Assembly: GCA_019635015.1 (NCBI GenBank)
Contig: JAHCAG010000002.1
Span: 124,001 to 188,000, forward strand
Direction of reading: 5' to 3'
DNA: 64,000 bases
Source: Burkholderiales bacterium
GTDB taxonomy: Bacteria; Pseudomonadota; Gammaproteobacteria; Burkholderiales; SG8-41
Made by a program: the position numbers and the translations under genes. Each line of letters begins with the position of its first letter. The stretch's first letter is position 1. The notes below the pieces were generated by a model. The model had not been told where the DNA came from and made no database searches. It saw only the letters and a list, made by a program, of their open reading frames with translations. This document shows positions 9,501-18,522 of the stretch, piece after piece.

Positions 9501-9863
9501 GATGGTCTGGATGCGCAGCCGCGAGGGGTTTTCGGCAAGCTGCCAGCCGAGAGCCCGGTCGCGGCGCAGCGCGGCACCGGCGAGTTCAAGGGTCAGCGCT
9601 TCGTGCGCTGATGCCGGCTCACGGCCCGACTGCGCATCGTGCAGTGCCTGCAGCACCCGCTCACGCATTTCCCCGGCAGCCTTGCGGGTGAAGGTGACGG
9701 CGATGATTTCCTCGGCATGATCGACCGTCGACAGCAATCCGAGATAACGCTGGATCAGCAGCTCGGTTTTGCCTGAGCCCGCAGGCGCCTGGACGATGAA
9801 CGAACGCTGCGGATCGAGCGCATCGAGCCGCTGGGCGTGGTCCGGAGCCTTCATGGCCGTCAT
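6543..9863 (-). CDS. addA: AddA-type ATP-dependent helicase-nuclease subunit
   Basis: A 1106-residue UvrD/RecB-like helicase fused to a RecB-family nuclease domain. The Walker A motif is APAGSGKT (residues 26-33), followed by VTFTRKAAGEMRERV (motif Ia), LLIDEFQDTS near residue 394 (motif II), GDPMQSIYRFREAE (motif III), MTIHKSKGLEF (motif V) and YVATTRARQRLHLF (motif VI). The C-terminal nuclease signature IIDYKTS is near residue 1042. With the upstream AddB-like partner it should resect double-strand breaks for RecA-dependent repair. The start ATG overlaps the partner's stop as ATGA, implying coupled translation. No RecC/RecD homologues are in the window. Confidence 0.9.
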   Translation of the reverse strand: MTAMKAPDHAQRLDALDPQRSFIVQAPAGSGKTELLIQRYLGLLSTVDHAEEIIAVTFTRKAAGEMRERVLQALHDAQSGREPASAHEALTLELAGAALRRDRALGWQLAENPSRLRIQTIDALCAGLTRQMPVLSRFGAQPDSVEDALPLYREAAQATLALVDEDAAVADDVESLLSHLDNDVSRVEGLLADMLARRDQWIRRAQSPDRETLESSLRRARRGALQRLQAALPAAADAELQAVAGYVFGNLGLEAFSGDAECWSRLADAFLTGDDDWRKRLTRDEGFPAGKPGQPWKTRALELFAALDAGADFREALADMRRLPPERYSDGQWQALGAILRLLHYAVAQLKLVFQSRRQVDFTEVAQGALRALGGEGEPTDLALALDYRIRHLLIDEFQDTSISQNELVERLMAGWSDGDGRTLFAVGDPMQSIYRFREAEVGLFLRARNEGIGGITLHPVALSSNFRSRAGIVDWVNAAFAQVMPAVENVVSGAVPYTSSTAVREALEGAAVTVHPLMGDEGMEEARRVVDIVAAARRDNPAVTVAILVRSRGHLRHIVPQLKAAGLRFRAIDIEPLGQRPVVQDLLALTRALAHPADRVAWLAVLRAPWCGLTLADLHVLAADLTPAALWDALCDDARVAGLSADGRERVLRVRGVLAECIEHRARKPLREQVAGAWYALGGPACIDSASALEDAEAYFRYLDGHEEAGELPDREAFEEGLDNLYAAPDPAAGDGLQIMTIHKSKGLEFDVVILPGLARTPRSDDRKLFLWAEQPDAGGGEALLLAPIHPTEEDSDPIYDWIRRFHAHKQHLEDGRLLYVATTRARQRLHLFGNVKARLDDEGATVITPPSSQSLLGKLWPVVAPAFEAAALDHRPQEAPPASAATIDQALRRLPAGWAPPAAPAAVRWDAPADATRAQDALEFSWAGETARHVGTVVHRWLQRIAEDGAVDWDGRRIETLMPAIRAALAAKGVGDGELDDAAARVSRALVNCVADGRGRWILGRQEQARSEWRLTGVSGGQLTSIVIDRSFVDAGGVRWIIDYKTSVHEGADVEAFLDNERERYRGQLERYARMIRAGGEQRIRLGLYFPLLGGWREWVYAPD

Positions 9864-12568
9864 TCCGCCGCCTCCGTATCGGCCATGTCGGCGCTGCGCT
9901 CACGGATGCGGCAGAACGGACCGAGGTCACAGTACATGCAGGTCTGCGGCTGGCGCTTGGGGTCCACCGTCGCCACTCCGGCGGCGAACTGCGCGGCCAG
10001 GCGCTCGAGTTCCTCACGCCAGGCGGCCACCAGTGCGGTCCATTCACCGTACTGGAGCCGCGCATCCGCAAGCGCCTTGACGCCGGGCAGCAGGTCTTCG
10101 TCGCGGGCCAGGCCGACATAACCCCGCTTGCCGGCACGCACCCTGGCAAAAGCCACCGCGAGGGCTTCCGGCTCCGCGGTCACCAGGTAGAGCGGCAGCT
10201 GCGGCTCTTCCGGCCGTTCGCCGAGCATCTGCCCGGCGGCGGCATTGCCCGTCTTGTAATCGATGATGATGCGTCGTCCGTCAGCGGTTTCGTCAACCCG
10301 ATCGAGCCGCGCCCTGAGCTCCAGTCCGCCGATCGTCATGCTGCGCTTGTCTTCGACGGCGATGACCGCGAAGGGGCTGCGCCGGCAATCCTCTTCAAGC
10401 CAGGCCCGGGCCAGCGCAAGCAGCCGGCGCTTTTCGATTTCCGCAAAACGCCCGGACAGAACGGTCGGCCGGTCGCGCCGGATGCGCTCAACCGCACCCT
10501 CGGCCGCCGCGGCAAGCAGGGCATCCAGCCGCTTGCCGTCGGTGGCCAGCAGCGTCGCACTGTCGCGCAGCTGGATCCAGGCCTGCGCGAGCACCCGATG
10601 CACCAGCGTTCCGCGCTCTGCGGCATCGAGGCCGGAATGCGGTGCATCCGGCGCCGCCGCATGCAGGCGATGACGGGCGAAGGCCCGGAACGGACAGGCG
10701 GCCTGATCCTTCAACAGCGCAGTGCCGCCGCCGGCCACGGTGTTGCCGATTAACGCCGGCGCAGCATCATCGGCTTCGGCCGTCATGATCCTGGCCGCGT
10801 GGATCGCCGCACCGAATTCGGGATACGCGGTGATGTCCGGCCGCACTTCGACCGTCGCCGCGATCAGCGGACTGGGCTGCAGTTCCCGGTCGCCTTCGTG
10901 CAACGGATGGCTCAGCACGACTTCGGGTGCCGCAACACCCCAGCGCGCCGTCATGCGTCGCGCAACGGCCAGCGCAGCATCGGCAGAGCCCTGTGGCAGT
11001 CCGGCAGCTTGTTGCACCACCAGCGGCAGGAAGGGATTGGGACGGCAGGGTGGCGGCCATTGATCACCGCTGAGTCCCATCACCCACAGCGCATCGAAAG
11101 ACTGCCCCGCGGCTTCGAGCACGCCGAGCACCTGGATCGGCACCTGCGGCGACTCCGGCTGGAACAGTGTATCGGCGGCCATGCGGCGCAACCTCGACAA
11201 CGCGTCGGCATAGGACATGCGCGGCACCACGCGGTCCAGCACGGCGAATGCTGCGACCGTGTCATGCCAGCGTTTCAGCGTCTGGTATTCAACCGAATCG
11301 AGCGGCCGCTCGCCGGGAAAACCGGCCACCGACAGCGCTTCCGAAATCGCGCGCGCCCAGGCCGAAGGCGCCTGTGCGCCAAACAGGCGATCCTTGCGGA
11401 AACGGCCCAGTGCATCGAGCAGCCGCATCAGCCGCGGACAGTCTCCGCCGTAACCCGCAGCCATCACGCGCAGCCGTTCAAGGGTGGTCAGGGGCTCGGC
11501 GTGCCGGCGCAGTTCGACATCAAGGGCCGCACGTGCCGTCCGCTCCGAGTCGCCGCCTGCGATGAATGGCGAACGGAGGATGCGGCTCGCGCATTCGAAT
11601 TCGATGTCGCGACCGAGCAGCTGCAGCAGTCCCAGCGCGGAATTGACCAGCGCATAAGCGGAAAGCGGTTCACCGAGTGACAGGTTGAACGGCAGCACAC
11701 CATGATGCGCACCGGGCAGCGCGTAGTCCGGCGCCATCGCTGCGCTGAACAGGCGCACGACCGCGGCACGGCGCGCAGCAATGTCCGGCACCACGATGCC
11801 GATGCGCCTGCTGCCCGCCTCCAGGCGGGAACGCGCCCAGGCCGCGGCCATGCGGATTTCGCCCTCCGCATCCGCGCAGGGCATGCGCAGGACAGTTGCT
11901 TCGAAATCGGCCGGGCCGGACAGCGTCACCGCGCAGCCCGCCTCGCGCAAGCCGCCAAGGAATTCGGCCTGCTGCGGCGTAAAACTGTCGAAGCCGTAAG
12001 CAATCGCCTGCTGCGGCAGCGCAAGCCGGCGGTCCGTGATGAGCGGCAATACGTGGTCGGCCAGCTCAACGGCATCAAGTTGGCCGGCGCGGCGCAGGGC
12101 GCGCTCGTAGCGCGGCGCCCATTCGAGGAATGCCGCAGCATCCTCGTTCGGCACTGCATCGCGCAAAACCCGGCGCAGCCGCCATGACACCATCAGCTGC
12201 CAGGCTTCATGGGCAAGCCTCGCGGCCTCGGTGACCGCAAGCAGCGATGAACCGGAGTCCGAATCGCGCAGCAACTGCTCCCACAACACGCGCGACTGCT
12301 CGGGCGCCAGCAGCAGGGGTGGCACGGCAGAACCGGCATGGCACGCCGCATCCGCGGCGCGTTCGATGAACCCGGCGAAGGAAATGATGTCGGGCGTATC
12401 CCACAGCGCCAGACCCCGTTCAAGCTGGCGTGCCCCGCACTCCTGCAGCAGCGACTGCGCAAGCCGGCGGTTGGGCGTGATGACGCAGACCTGCCCCGCC
12501 GGCTCGCAAGTCAGCCGTGTGAAGACTTCTTCATGGGAGATGTTCGGAAATTCCGCGGCGGCAGACAT
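9860..12568 (-). CDS. addB: AddB-type PD-(D/E)XK nuclease subunit
   Basis: A 902-residue partner of the AddA-like helicase. The N-terminal helicase-like part lacks a Walker A motif, beginning instead with VITPNRRLAQSLL, as expected for an inactivated helicase in AddB-like proteins. The C-terminal nuclease has IIIDYKTG, and the Cys of ACPFRAFARHRL (near residue 623) together with C877, C880 and C886 in TCMYCDLGPFC form the usual four-cysteine iron-sulfur staple. It is the first gene of the pair and overlaps addA by four bases. AddB is the nearest name; betaproteobacterial versions are often annotated only as PD-(D/E)XK nucleases. Confidence 0.87.
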   Translation of the reverse strand: MSAAAEFPNISHEEVFTRLTCEPAGQVCVITPNRRLAQSLLQECGARQLERGLALWDTPDIISFAGFIERAADAACHAGSAVPPLLLAPEQSRVLWEQLLRDSDSGSSLLAVTEAARLAHEAWQLMVSWRLRRVLRDAVPNEDAAAFLEWAPRYERALRRAGQLDAVELADHVLPLITDRRLALPQQAIAYGFDSFTPQQAEFLGGLREAGCAVTLSGPADFEATVLRMPCADAEGEIRMAAAWARSRLEAGSRRIGIVVPDIAARRAAVVRLFSAAMAPDYALPGAHHGVLPFNLSLGEPLSAYALVNSALGLLQLLGRDIEFECASRILRSPFIAGGDSERTARAALDVELRRHAEPLTTLERLRVMAAGYGGDCPRLMRLLDALGRFRKDRLFGAQAPSAWARAISEALSVAGFPGERPLDSVEYQTLKRWHDTVAAFAVLDRVVPRMSYADALSRLRRMAADTLFQPESPQVPIQVLGVLEAAGQSFDALWVMGLSGDQWPPPCRPNPFLPLVVQQAAGLPQGSADAALAVARRMTARWGVAAPEVVLSHPLHEGDRELQPSPLIAATVEVRPDITAYPEFGAAIHAARIMTAEADDAAPALIGNTVAGGGTALLKDQAACPFRAFARHRLHAAAPDAPHSGLDAAERGTLVHRVLAQAWIQLRDSATLLATDGKRLDALLAAAAEGAVERIRRDRPTVLSGRFAEIEKRRLLALARAWLEEDCRRSPFAVIAVEDKRSMTIGGLELRARLDRVDETADGRRIIIDYKTGNAAAGQMLGERPEEPQLPLYLVTAEPEALAVAFARVRAGKRGYVGLARDEDLLPGVKALADARLQYGEWTALVAAWREELERLAAQFAAGVATVDPKRQPQTCMYCDLGPFCRIRERSADMADTEAAE

Positions 12569-12617
12569 GGGCAGGAATGATAAACCCGCCGCCGCGAGGG
12601 CGCCCTGGGCGCCGGAA

Positions 12618-12941
12618 TTACTTCTCGATCAGGTGCTTCTTGTCCTTGACCTTGGCCCACTCGTCAGCGTCCGCAGGCGCATCCTTTTTCTCGATGATCG
12701 GCTTCCATCCCTTGGCCAGTTCGGCATTCAGTGCGATGAACTCCTGCTGGTTGTCGGGCACGTCATCCTCGGCAAAAATGGCTTCCACCGGGCATTCAGC
12801 CACACACAGCGTGCAATCGATGCACTCGTCCGGGTCGATGACGAGCATGTTCGGCCCCTCGCGGAAACAGTCCACCGGGCAGACGTCGACGCAATCGGAG
12901 TATTTGCACTTGATGCAGGACTCGGTCACTACGTAAGTCAT
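12618..12941 (-). CDS. fdxA: Ferredoxin FdxA (seven-iron type)
   Basis: A 107-residue soluble electron carrier. Two clusters of cysteines are present: [18 protein letters not shown] near the N-terminus, arranged as in FdxA proteins that hold a [3Fe-4S] and a [4Fe-4S] cluster, and [12 protein letters not shown] further on. The C-terminal extension ([18 protein letters not shown]) is characteristic of this family. The start is the ATG ending at 12941, after an AGGA ribosome-binding site; the upstream 28 in-frame residues are not ferredoxin-like. It is on the same strand as addBA but reads away from it as a separate upstream unit. Confidence 0.95.
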   Translation of the reverse strand: MTYVVTESCIKCKYSDCVDVCPVDCFREGPNMLVIDPDECIDCTLCVAECPVEAIFAEDDVPDNQQEFIALNAELAKGWKPIIEKKDAPADADEWAKVKDKKHLIEK

Positions 12942-13126
12942 GGAAATTCCTGGGAAACACCGCCTTGAAATGGCGGCAAACGGCCGCATTTTAGCAGATG
13001 CTGCGAGGCAATAAACGGCGCGCAACGCCGCTTCCCAATGGCCGGGAATTTGGATAGCATAGTTCCATCCATTCTTCGCCGCGGCCCCGTGGCGACCCCC
13101 ATTTACAATCCAAAAGGCAGGACCCC

Positions 13127-13453
13127 ATGAGTGAACATATTCATCACGTGACGGATGATTCTTTTGACCCCGAGGTGCTGCAGTCCGCGACCCCGGTACT
13201 GGTCGATTACTGGGCGGAATGGTGCGGCCCTTGCAAGATGATCGCGCCGATACTCGACGAGGTCGCCAGGGAGTATTCCGGCAAACTCAAGGTTGCCAAA
13301 CTCAACATCGACGAGAACCAGGCGACGCCGCCGAAATACGGCATCCGCGGCATTCCGACGCTGATGCTTTTCAAGAACGGCTCGGTCGAGGCCACCAAGG
13401 TCGGTGCGCTGTCGAAATCGCAGCTGACCGCGTTTATTGACAGTCATATCTGA
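13127..13453 (+). CDS. trxA: Thioredoxin
   Basis: A 108-residue cytoplasmic protein-disulfide reductase. The active site is W32-C33-G34-P35-C36-K37, the buried Asp is in LVDYWAEW, and the cis-proline loop is [11 protein letters not shown]. Length and sequence are those of the standard Trx1 fold with no extension. The start follows an AGGACCCC stretch. The next gene is rho, the usual order in beta- and gammaproteobacteria. Confidence 0.97.
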   Translation: MSEHIHHVTDDSFDPEVLQSATPVLVDYWAEWCGPCKMIAPILDEVAREYSGKLKVAKLNIDENQATPPKYGIRGIPTLMLFKNGSVEATKVGALSKSQLTAFIDSHI

Positions 13454-13619
13454 ACGCTATAACCTTCCGCCAGCGCCTGACCACATAGCCGCTCACGGCA
13501 CCGAATAAAGAGAGCCCGGCAGGCGCCGGCGAAGTCCCAGCATCCCTGCAACACCCGCTGCCCTTCCCGCTTCACCCCCCTTAATCCCCGTCTTTTCCCG
13601 CGATCAGCGCCCGAAGTCC

Positions 13620-14879
13620 ATGCACCTATCCGATCTGAAAAATCTGCACGTCGGCGAACTCGTCGACATGGCCGTCAAGAATGAAATCGACGGTGCCAAC
13701 CGGCTGCGCAAGCAGGAACTGATTTTCGCGCTGTTGAAGAACCAGGCGAAAAAAGGGGAATCGATCTACGGCGGCGGCACGCTGGAAGTGCTGCCCGACG
13801 GCTTCGGCTTCCTGCGATCGCCCGACACCTCGTACCTGGCGGGCACCGACGACATCTACGTTTCGCCTTCACAGATCCGCCGCTTCAACCTGCACACGGG
13901 CGACACCATCGAAGGCGAGATCCGCACACCGAAGGAAGGCGAACGTTACTTCGCGCTGGTCAAGGTCGACAAGGTCAATGACGACTCGCCGGAAAACTCG
14001 AAACACAAGATCCTATTCGAGAACCTGACGCCGTACCACCCGACCGAACACCTCAAGCTCGAGCGCGACATCAAGGCCGAGGAAAACTTCACCGGCCGCA
14101 TCATCGACATCATCGCCCCCATCGGCAAGGGCCAGCGCGGCCTGATCGTGTCGCCGCCCAAGGCCGGCAAGACCGTATTGATGCAGCACATTGCCCATGC
14201 CATCACCGCCAACCATCCCGAAGTCGTGCTGATCGTTCTGCTGATCGACGAACGGCCGGAAGAGGTGACCGAGATGCAGCGTTCGGTAAAAGGCGAAGTG
14301 CTGTCATCGACTTTCGACGAACCGGCCAGCCGCCACGTGCAGGTCGCCGAGATGGTCATCGAGAAGGCCAAGCGCCTGGTCGAACACAAGAAGGACGTGG
14401 TGATCCTGCTCGACTCGATCACCCGCCTCGCCCGCGCCTACAACACCGTGGTGCCGGCATCCGGCAAGGTGCTGACCGGCGGCGTCGATGCCAACGCGCT
14501 GCAGCGTCCGAAGCGCTTCTTCGGCGCCGCGCGGAATGTCGAAGAAGGCGGTAGCCTGACCATCCTCGCCACCGCGCTGATCGACACCGGATCACGGATG
14601 GACGACGTGATCTACGAGGAATTCAAGGGCACCGGCAACATGGAAATCCACCTTGACCGCCGGATGTACGAAAAGCGCATCTTCCCGGCGATCAACGTCA
14701 ACCGCTCGGGCACGCGCCGCGAGGAGTTGCTGGTGCCGAAGGACGTGCTGCAGAAAATCTGGGTTTTGCGCAAGCTGCTGTACCCGATGGACGAACTCGA
14801 AGCCACCGAGTTCCTGCTCGACAAGGTGCGTGCCACCAAGAGCAACGCGGACTTCTTCGACTCAATGCGCCGCGGCTGA
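13620..14879 (+). CDS. rho: Transcription termination factor Rho
   Basis: A 419-residue hexameric RNA-dependent ATPase that ends transcription of untranslated RNA. It has the Rho N-terminal helical domain ([18 protein letters not shown]), the cold-shock-like RNA-binding fold ([19 protein letters not shown]), Walker A in [12 protein letters not shown], Walker B in [16 protein letters not shown] and the Q/R-loop residues further on. The 166-base upstream leader after trxA is long enough for the autoregulation known for rho genes, but I cannot identify the control element. No strong Shine-Dalgarno is visible. A strong hairpin lies past the stop. Confidence 0.98.
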   Translation: MHLSDLKNLHVGELVDMAVKNEIDGANRLRKQELIFALLKNQAKKGESIYGGGTLEVLPDGFGFLRSPDTSYLAGTDDIYVSPSQIRRFNLHTGDTIEGEIRTPKEGERYFALVKVDKVNDDSPENSKHKILFENLTPYHPTEHLKLERDIKAEENFTGRIIDIIAPIGKGQRGLIVSPPKAGKTVLMQHIAHAITANHPEVVLIVLLIDERPEEVTEMQRSVKGEVLSSTFDEPASRHVQVAEMVIEKAKRLVEHKKDVVILLDSITRLARAYNTVVPASGKVLTGGVDANALQRPKRFFGAARNVEEGGSLTILATALIDTGSRMDDVIYEEFKGTGNMEIHLDRRMYEKRIFPAINVNRSGTRREELLVPKDVLQKIWVLRKLLYPMDELEATEFLLDKVRATKSNADFFDSMRRG

Positions 14880-14900
14880 AGCTGCCCTCTTCAGTCGCGC

Positions 14901-14931
14901 CCGGTTGCCGCGGATACCGCGGCACAACCGG
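14901..14931 (+). terminator. GC-rich hairpin after rho
   Basis: Arms CCGGTTG-CCGCGG (14901-14913) and CCGCGG-CA-CAACCGG (14917-14931) form a stem with a three-base loop and one two-base bulge. There is no T run directly after it, so it may stabilise the rho mRNA end or act as a weak terminator. Confidence 0.5.
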
Positions 14932-15066
14932 CGGAATGGAATTTTGGCCTGCGTCGCCCTGTTGACGCAGCATGGACGCATGCCAAGCCTCGCGGAACTC
15001 TTTTTCTGCCTGCCACCAGGCCCCGCGCAGCGGACTGCCAGGACAAACCCAAGCCGGGAGCACGCC

Positions 15067-15501
15067 ATGATCATGACCCGATATCTGCTGCTGACCGCAT
15101 TGCTGCTGATCACCGGTTGCGCGCAACTTCCTCCGCCCCCGGAGGATGCGGCGGCCAAACGTTTCGAGACCCTGCCCGATCGCGCCGTCATCTATCTCGC
15201 CCGCCCATCCCTGGATCCGACTTTCATTGTTCCGGTAGTGCTCAACGACCGCATGATCGGTTCCACTTATCACGGCACATTCCTGCGCATCGAGGTTCCG
15301 CCCGGCAGGCATGTGTTGCGGGGCATGGCCGGCGACAGTGGCGCGATCACCGTGGACGCCGCAGCCGGCCGGATTTACTACGTCGAACACCGCGCCTATG
15401 GCTACCGGACATTTACCGATTCCAGCTTCAGTGCGGTGGATCCACGGCGTGGCCAGGCCCTGGTTCGCAACGGGCAAATTGCCGCCTTGATCAGCTTTTG
15501 A
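15067..15501 (+). CDS. Small lipoprotein, DUF2846-like
   Basis: A 144-residue predicted lipoprotein. The N-terminal signal ends in the lipobox LITGC, so the mature protein starts at Cys18 and is membrane anchored. The body has repeated beta-strand patterns (RAVIYLARPSL, LNDRMIGSTYHGTFLRIEVPPGRHVL, AAGRIYYVEHR) like DUF2846 proteins, in which a small beta-sandwich is presumed. The start ATG at 15067 has GGGAG just upstream; a longer open frame upstream overlaps rho and lacks a signal sequence. Function unknown. Confidence 0.75.
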   Translation: MIMTRYLLLTALLLITGCAQLPPPPEDAAAKRFETLPDRAVIYLARPSLDPTFIVPVVLNDRMIGSTYHGTFLRIEVPPGRHVLRGMAGDSGAITVDAAAGRIYYVEHRAYGYRTFTDSSFSAVDPRRGQALVRNGQIAALISF

Positions 15502-15593
15502 CAATCCGGATGTCTGCCTCTTGCCCTGAGGGGCTGAATCCCCGATAATTGCCGGTTTCCCGCTCCCTTCGGGCACCAGTTCAGGATACCGCG

Positions 15594-15827
15594 ATGAAAG
15601 CCGATGCACACCCGGAATACCGTGAAATTTCAATCACTTGCAGCTGCGGCAACAAGTGGCAGACCCGCTCGACCATGGGCAAGGATCTGAGCGTCGAGGT
15701 CTGCTCGGAATGCCACCCGTTCTATACCGGCAAACAAAAAACGCTGGACACCGCCGGTCGCATCGAGAAATTCAACCAGAAATACGGCAAAAAAACACCG
15801 GCCAGCCCCAAGGCCCCCGCAGCCTGA
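15594..15827 (+). CDS. rpmE: 50S ribosomal protein L31, zinc-binding form
   Basis: A 77-residue ribosomal protein. The four zinc ligands typical of the C+ form are present: C16 and C18 in ITCSCGNKW and C37 and C40 in [11 protein letters not shown]. The zinc-free paralogue used under zinc starvation is not in this window. The start at 15594 fits the family N-terminus (MKADAHPEY). A strong terminator follows at 15851-15880. Confidence 0.97.
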   Translation: MKADAHPEYREISITCSCGNKWQTRSTMGKDLSVEVCSECHPFYTGKQKTLDTAGRIEKFNQKYGKKTPASPKAPAA

Positions 15828-15850
15828 TGCGGTTTGCATGATCCGATAAA

Positions 15851-15880
15851 GGGCAGCCCGACGGCTGCCTTTTGTTTTTG
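15851..15880 (+). terminator. Rho-independent terminator of rpmE
   Basis: Perfect 7-bp arms GGCAGCC (15852-15858) and GGCTGCC (15863-15869) with a CGAC loop, followed by a T-rich tail. Confidence 0.9.
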
Positions 15881-15942
15881 CAAAACGGTTTTTGTCGAAC
15901 AGCCCCGCAAACGCATCCGGAATAAAACCAGGAGTTTCAAAA

Positions 15943-17001
15943 ATGAAATCGTTCCGCATCGCCGTGATCCCCGGTGACGGCATCGGCAAGGAAGTCATGC
16001 CTGAAGGTCTGCGCGTGCTCGAAGCCGTCGGCCGCAAGTTCGGCATCCAGTTCAAGTTTGACGAACTGGACTGGAGTTGTGACTACCATGCCAAACACGG
16101 CCGCATGATGCCGGAGGATGGCCTCCAGCAACTGGAAAAACATGACGCCGTGTATTTTGGCGCAGTGGGCTGGCCGGCGATGCTGCCCGACCACGTGTCG
16201 CTGTGGGGCCTGCTGATTCCCTTCCGCCGCGGCTATGACCAGTACGTCAACCTGCGCCCGGTGCGCCTGATGCCCGGCATGAAATGCCCGCTCGCAGACC
16301 GCAAACCCGGCGACATCGATTTCTGGGTGGTGCGCGAAAACAGTGAAGGCGAATACTCCTCGGTGGGCGGCCGCATGTTCGGCGGCACTGACCGCGAATT
16401 CGTCACGCAGCAGGCGATTTTCTCGCGCCAGGGCGTCGATCGCATCCTCAAGTTCGCCTACGAACTGGCGAAAAAACGCCCGAAAAAGCACCTGACATCA
16501 GCGACCAAGTCCAACGGCATCTCGATCTCCATGCCGTACTGGGATGAACGCGTAAAGGAAATGGCCGCGAAGTATCCGGACGTGAAAACCGACCAGTACC
16601 ACATCGACATCCTGACCGCGCATTTCGTGATGCATCCGGACTGGTTCGACGTGGTCGTTGCCTCCAACCTGTTCGGCGACATCCTCTCCGACCTCGGCCC
16701 TGCGGCCACCGGCACCATCGGTATCGCGCCTTCGGCCAACATGAACCCGGAGAAGAATTTTCCTTCACTGTTCGAACCGGTGCACGGCTCGGCACCTGAC
16801 ATCTACGGCAAAAAAATCGCCAACCCCGTAGGCATGATCTGGGCCGGCGCAATGATGCTCGACCATCTGGGATGCGAGGAAGCCGGCGCAGCCGTGGTCA
16901 AGGCCATCGAAACCGCGCTGCTTGAAGGCCCGAAGACGCCGGACCTCGGCGGCAAGGCGAAAACCGCCGACCTTGGCAAGGCCGTCGCCGACGCGATCTG
17001 A
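15943..17001 (+). CDS. Tartrate/D-malate dehydrogenase (isopropylmalate dehydrogenase family)
   Basis: A 352-residue NAD-dependent beta-decarboxylating dehydrogenase, closest in pattern to TtuC/DmlA, which oxidise tartrate or D-malate. The opening is AVIPGDGIGKEV, the substrate loop LLIPFRRGYDQYVNLRP, then VRENSEGEYSSVGG, the catalytic Lys in SATKSNGI, the metal-binding Asp in NLFGDILSDLG and the NAD loop in EPVHGSAPDIYGK. The start at 15943 has CCAGGAG upstream; 17 upstream residues are excluded. LeuB and TtuC differ in the substrate loop, and the WG-LLIPFRRG form here favours TtuC/DmlA. It stands alone between two terminators. Confidence 0.85.
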   Translation: MKSFRIAVIPGDGIGKEVMPEGLRVLEAVGRKFGIQFKFDELDWSCDYHAKHGRMMPEDGLQQLEKHDAVYFGAVGWPAMLPDHVSLWGLLIPFRRGYDQYVNLRPVRLMPGMKCPLADRKPGDIDFWVVRENSEGEYSSVGGRMFGGTDREFVTQQAIFSRQGVDRILKFAYELAKKRPKKHLTSATKSNGISISMPYWDERVKEMAAKYPDVKTDQYHIDILTAHFVMHPDWFDVVVASNLFGDILSDLGPAATGTIGIAPSANMNPEKNFPSLFEPVHGSAPDIYGKKIANPVGMIWAGAMMLDHLGCEEAGAAVVKAIETALLEGPKTPDLGGKAKTADLGKAVADAI

Positions 17002-17020
17002 CGTTCCGGAGCGCCCTGCA

Positions 17021-17050
17021 AAACGCCGTCCGGAAGCGGGCGGCGTTTTT
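17021..17050. terminator. Bidirectional terminator between convergent genes
   Basis: Arms AAACGCCG (17021-17028) and CGGCGTTT (17041-17048) are flanked by T runs on both strands. It can end both the dehydrogenase transcript and the minus-strand cyanate operon. Confidence 0.85.
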
Positions 17051-17064
17051 TATTGCGTCCTTGC

Positions 17065-17565
17065 TTAATACGTCTTGTACGACAGGTACTTGCCGCTCAT
17101 CACGATCTTCACGCGGTCGCCGTTGGGATCGGGTTCACGCTTCAGGTCCATCTTGAAGTCGATCGCGCTCATGATGCCGTCGCCGAACTCCTCATGGATC
17201 AGTTCCTTGAAGGTCGTGCCGTAGACATTGACCAGTTCATAGAAGCGGTAGATCAGCGGATCGGTCGGCACCGCCGTGAGCAGTGAGCCCTTGTACGGCA
17301 CCTGCTGCAGCAGCAGCACTGCGTAGGGAGGCAGCCCCAGCAGCTTGCCCGCGGCCTCGGCCTGCGCCTTGGTCATCTGCATCTGGCCGAGCAGCGCGGC
17401 AGTGGTCCATTCCTTGCTGGCACCCACCGCCTTGGCGATCTTTGCCCAGGACAGCCCTTTCTTCAATCTCGCCTCGACCACCATCTCGGTTACGTCGGTG
17501 CGTTTCATCGGCCTGTTCATGCTGGCAGCAGCCAGCAGTGCCTCGGGTGCATCGTTTTTCTTCAC
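17065..17565 (-). CDS. cynS: Cyanate hydratase (cyanase)
   Basis: A 166-residue enzyme that converts cyanate and bicarbonate to ammonia and CO2 (via carbamate) in the cytoplasm. The catalytic residues are all present: R107 and E110 in IYRFYELV and S133 in GIMSAIDF, equal to Arg96, Glu99 and Ser122 of the E. coli enzyme. The C-terminus (GKYLSYKTY) is typical. The start is a GTG at 17565 with AGGAG six bases upstream. It is the last gene of the cyanate operon, 48 bases after the ATPase gene. No carbonic anhydrase (cynT) is nearby. Confidence 0.97.
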   Translation of the reverse strand: MKKNDAPEALLAAASMNRPMKRTDVTEMVVEARLKKGLSWAKIAKAVGASKEWTTAALLGQMQMTKAQAEAAGKLLGLPPYAVLLLQQVPYKGSLLTAVPTDPLIYRFYELVNVYGTTFKELIHEEFGDGIMSAIDFKMDLKREPDPNGDRVKIVMSGKYLSYKTY

Positions 17566-17613
17566 GGGATTCTCCTTTTGGTCTGATTCGGGTTGAACAT
17601 GCGGTGCGGCGGC

Positions 17614-18519
17614 TTATTTCACGGCCACCAGCGGCTTGCCTGCCGGAGACACGGCGGCTTCGGCCGGATCCAGGCCCGGCGTCACCAACGGCGGATGCCG
17701 CGGGTCGTGGCTGGCGGAATCGCCGGCAAAAGCCTTTGAACGGTCCACCAGGAAATCGATCAGGTGGTTGCGGATGCGGTAGTAATGCGGGTGTTTGTGA
17801 AGGTCGTGGCGGGTGCGGCTGCGCGGCATCGTGTTGACCACGATCTCGGCGATCTTGGCATGCGGACCGTTGGTCATCAGCACGATCTTGTCCGCCAGCA
17901 GGATGGCCTCGTCGACATCGTGGGTGATCATGAACACGGTCTGCCGGGTTTCGGCACAGATGCGCAGCACCTCCTCCTGCAGCACGCCGCGGGTCAGCGC
18001 ATCAAGGGCCGAAAACGGCTCGTCCATCAGCAGCATCTTCGGCTGGATCGACAACGCGCGCGCAATGCCGACACGCTGCTTCATGCCGCCGGAAAGCTCC
18101 GCCGGACGCTTTTTTTCCGAACCGGTCAGGTTGACCAGGTCAATGTACTGCTGGCAGTGCGCGCGAACCTTGTCCTTGCTCCACTCCGGCCAGCGCGAGG
18201 ACACGGCGAAGGCTATGTTGCCCATCACCGTCAGCCAGGGCATCAGCGCATGGCTCTGGAAAATCACCGCCCGGTCAAGGCTGGGTCCGCTGACCTCGCG
18301 CCCCCCGACAAACACGTAGCCGGAGGACGTCTGGTCCAGTCCGGAGAGCACGTTAAGGATGGTGGTCTTGCCGCAGCCGGAATGGCCGATCAGGCAGACA
18401 AATTCGCCGGGGTCAACGGAGAAGTGCAGGTTCTCGAAAACCGTGGTTTCGGTGCCGTCACGGCCGGTGAATTTCTTGCTGATACCTTCGATGCGGATCA
18501 GGGGCTCGCTCATGTTCAT
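17614..18519 (-). CDS. ABC transporter ATPase, nitrate/cyanate type
   Basis: A 301-residue ATP-binding subunit of an NrtD/CynD/TauB-type importer. Walker A is GHSGCGKTT, the Q-loop FQSHALMPW, the signature [17 protein letters not shown], Walker [14 protein letters not shown], and the switch His is in [10 protein letters not shown]. An extended C-terminus of about 50 residues rich in Pro and His follows the ATPase fold. It starts four bases after the permease stop. With the permease, binding protein and cyanase in the same unit, cyanate is the most likely substrate; nitrate or bicarbonate importers share these subunits. Confidence 0.92.
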   Translation of the reverse strand: MNMSEPLIRIEGISKKFTGRDGTETTVFENLHFSVDPGEFVCLIGHSGCGKTTILNVLSGLDQTSSGYVFVGGREVSGPSLDRAVIFQSHALMPWLTVMGNIAFAVSSRWPEWSKDKVRAHCQQYIDLVNLTGSEKKRPAELSGGMKQRVGIARALSIQPKMLLMDEPFSALDALTRGVLQEEVLRICAETRQTVFMITHDVDEAILLADKIVLMTNGPHAKIAEIVVNTMPRSRTRHDLHKHPHYYRIRNHLIDFLVDRSKAFAGDSASHDPRHPPLVTPGLDPAEAAVSPAGKPLVAVK

Positions 18520-18522
18520 CCC

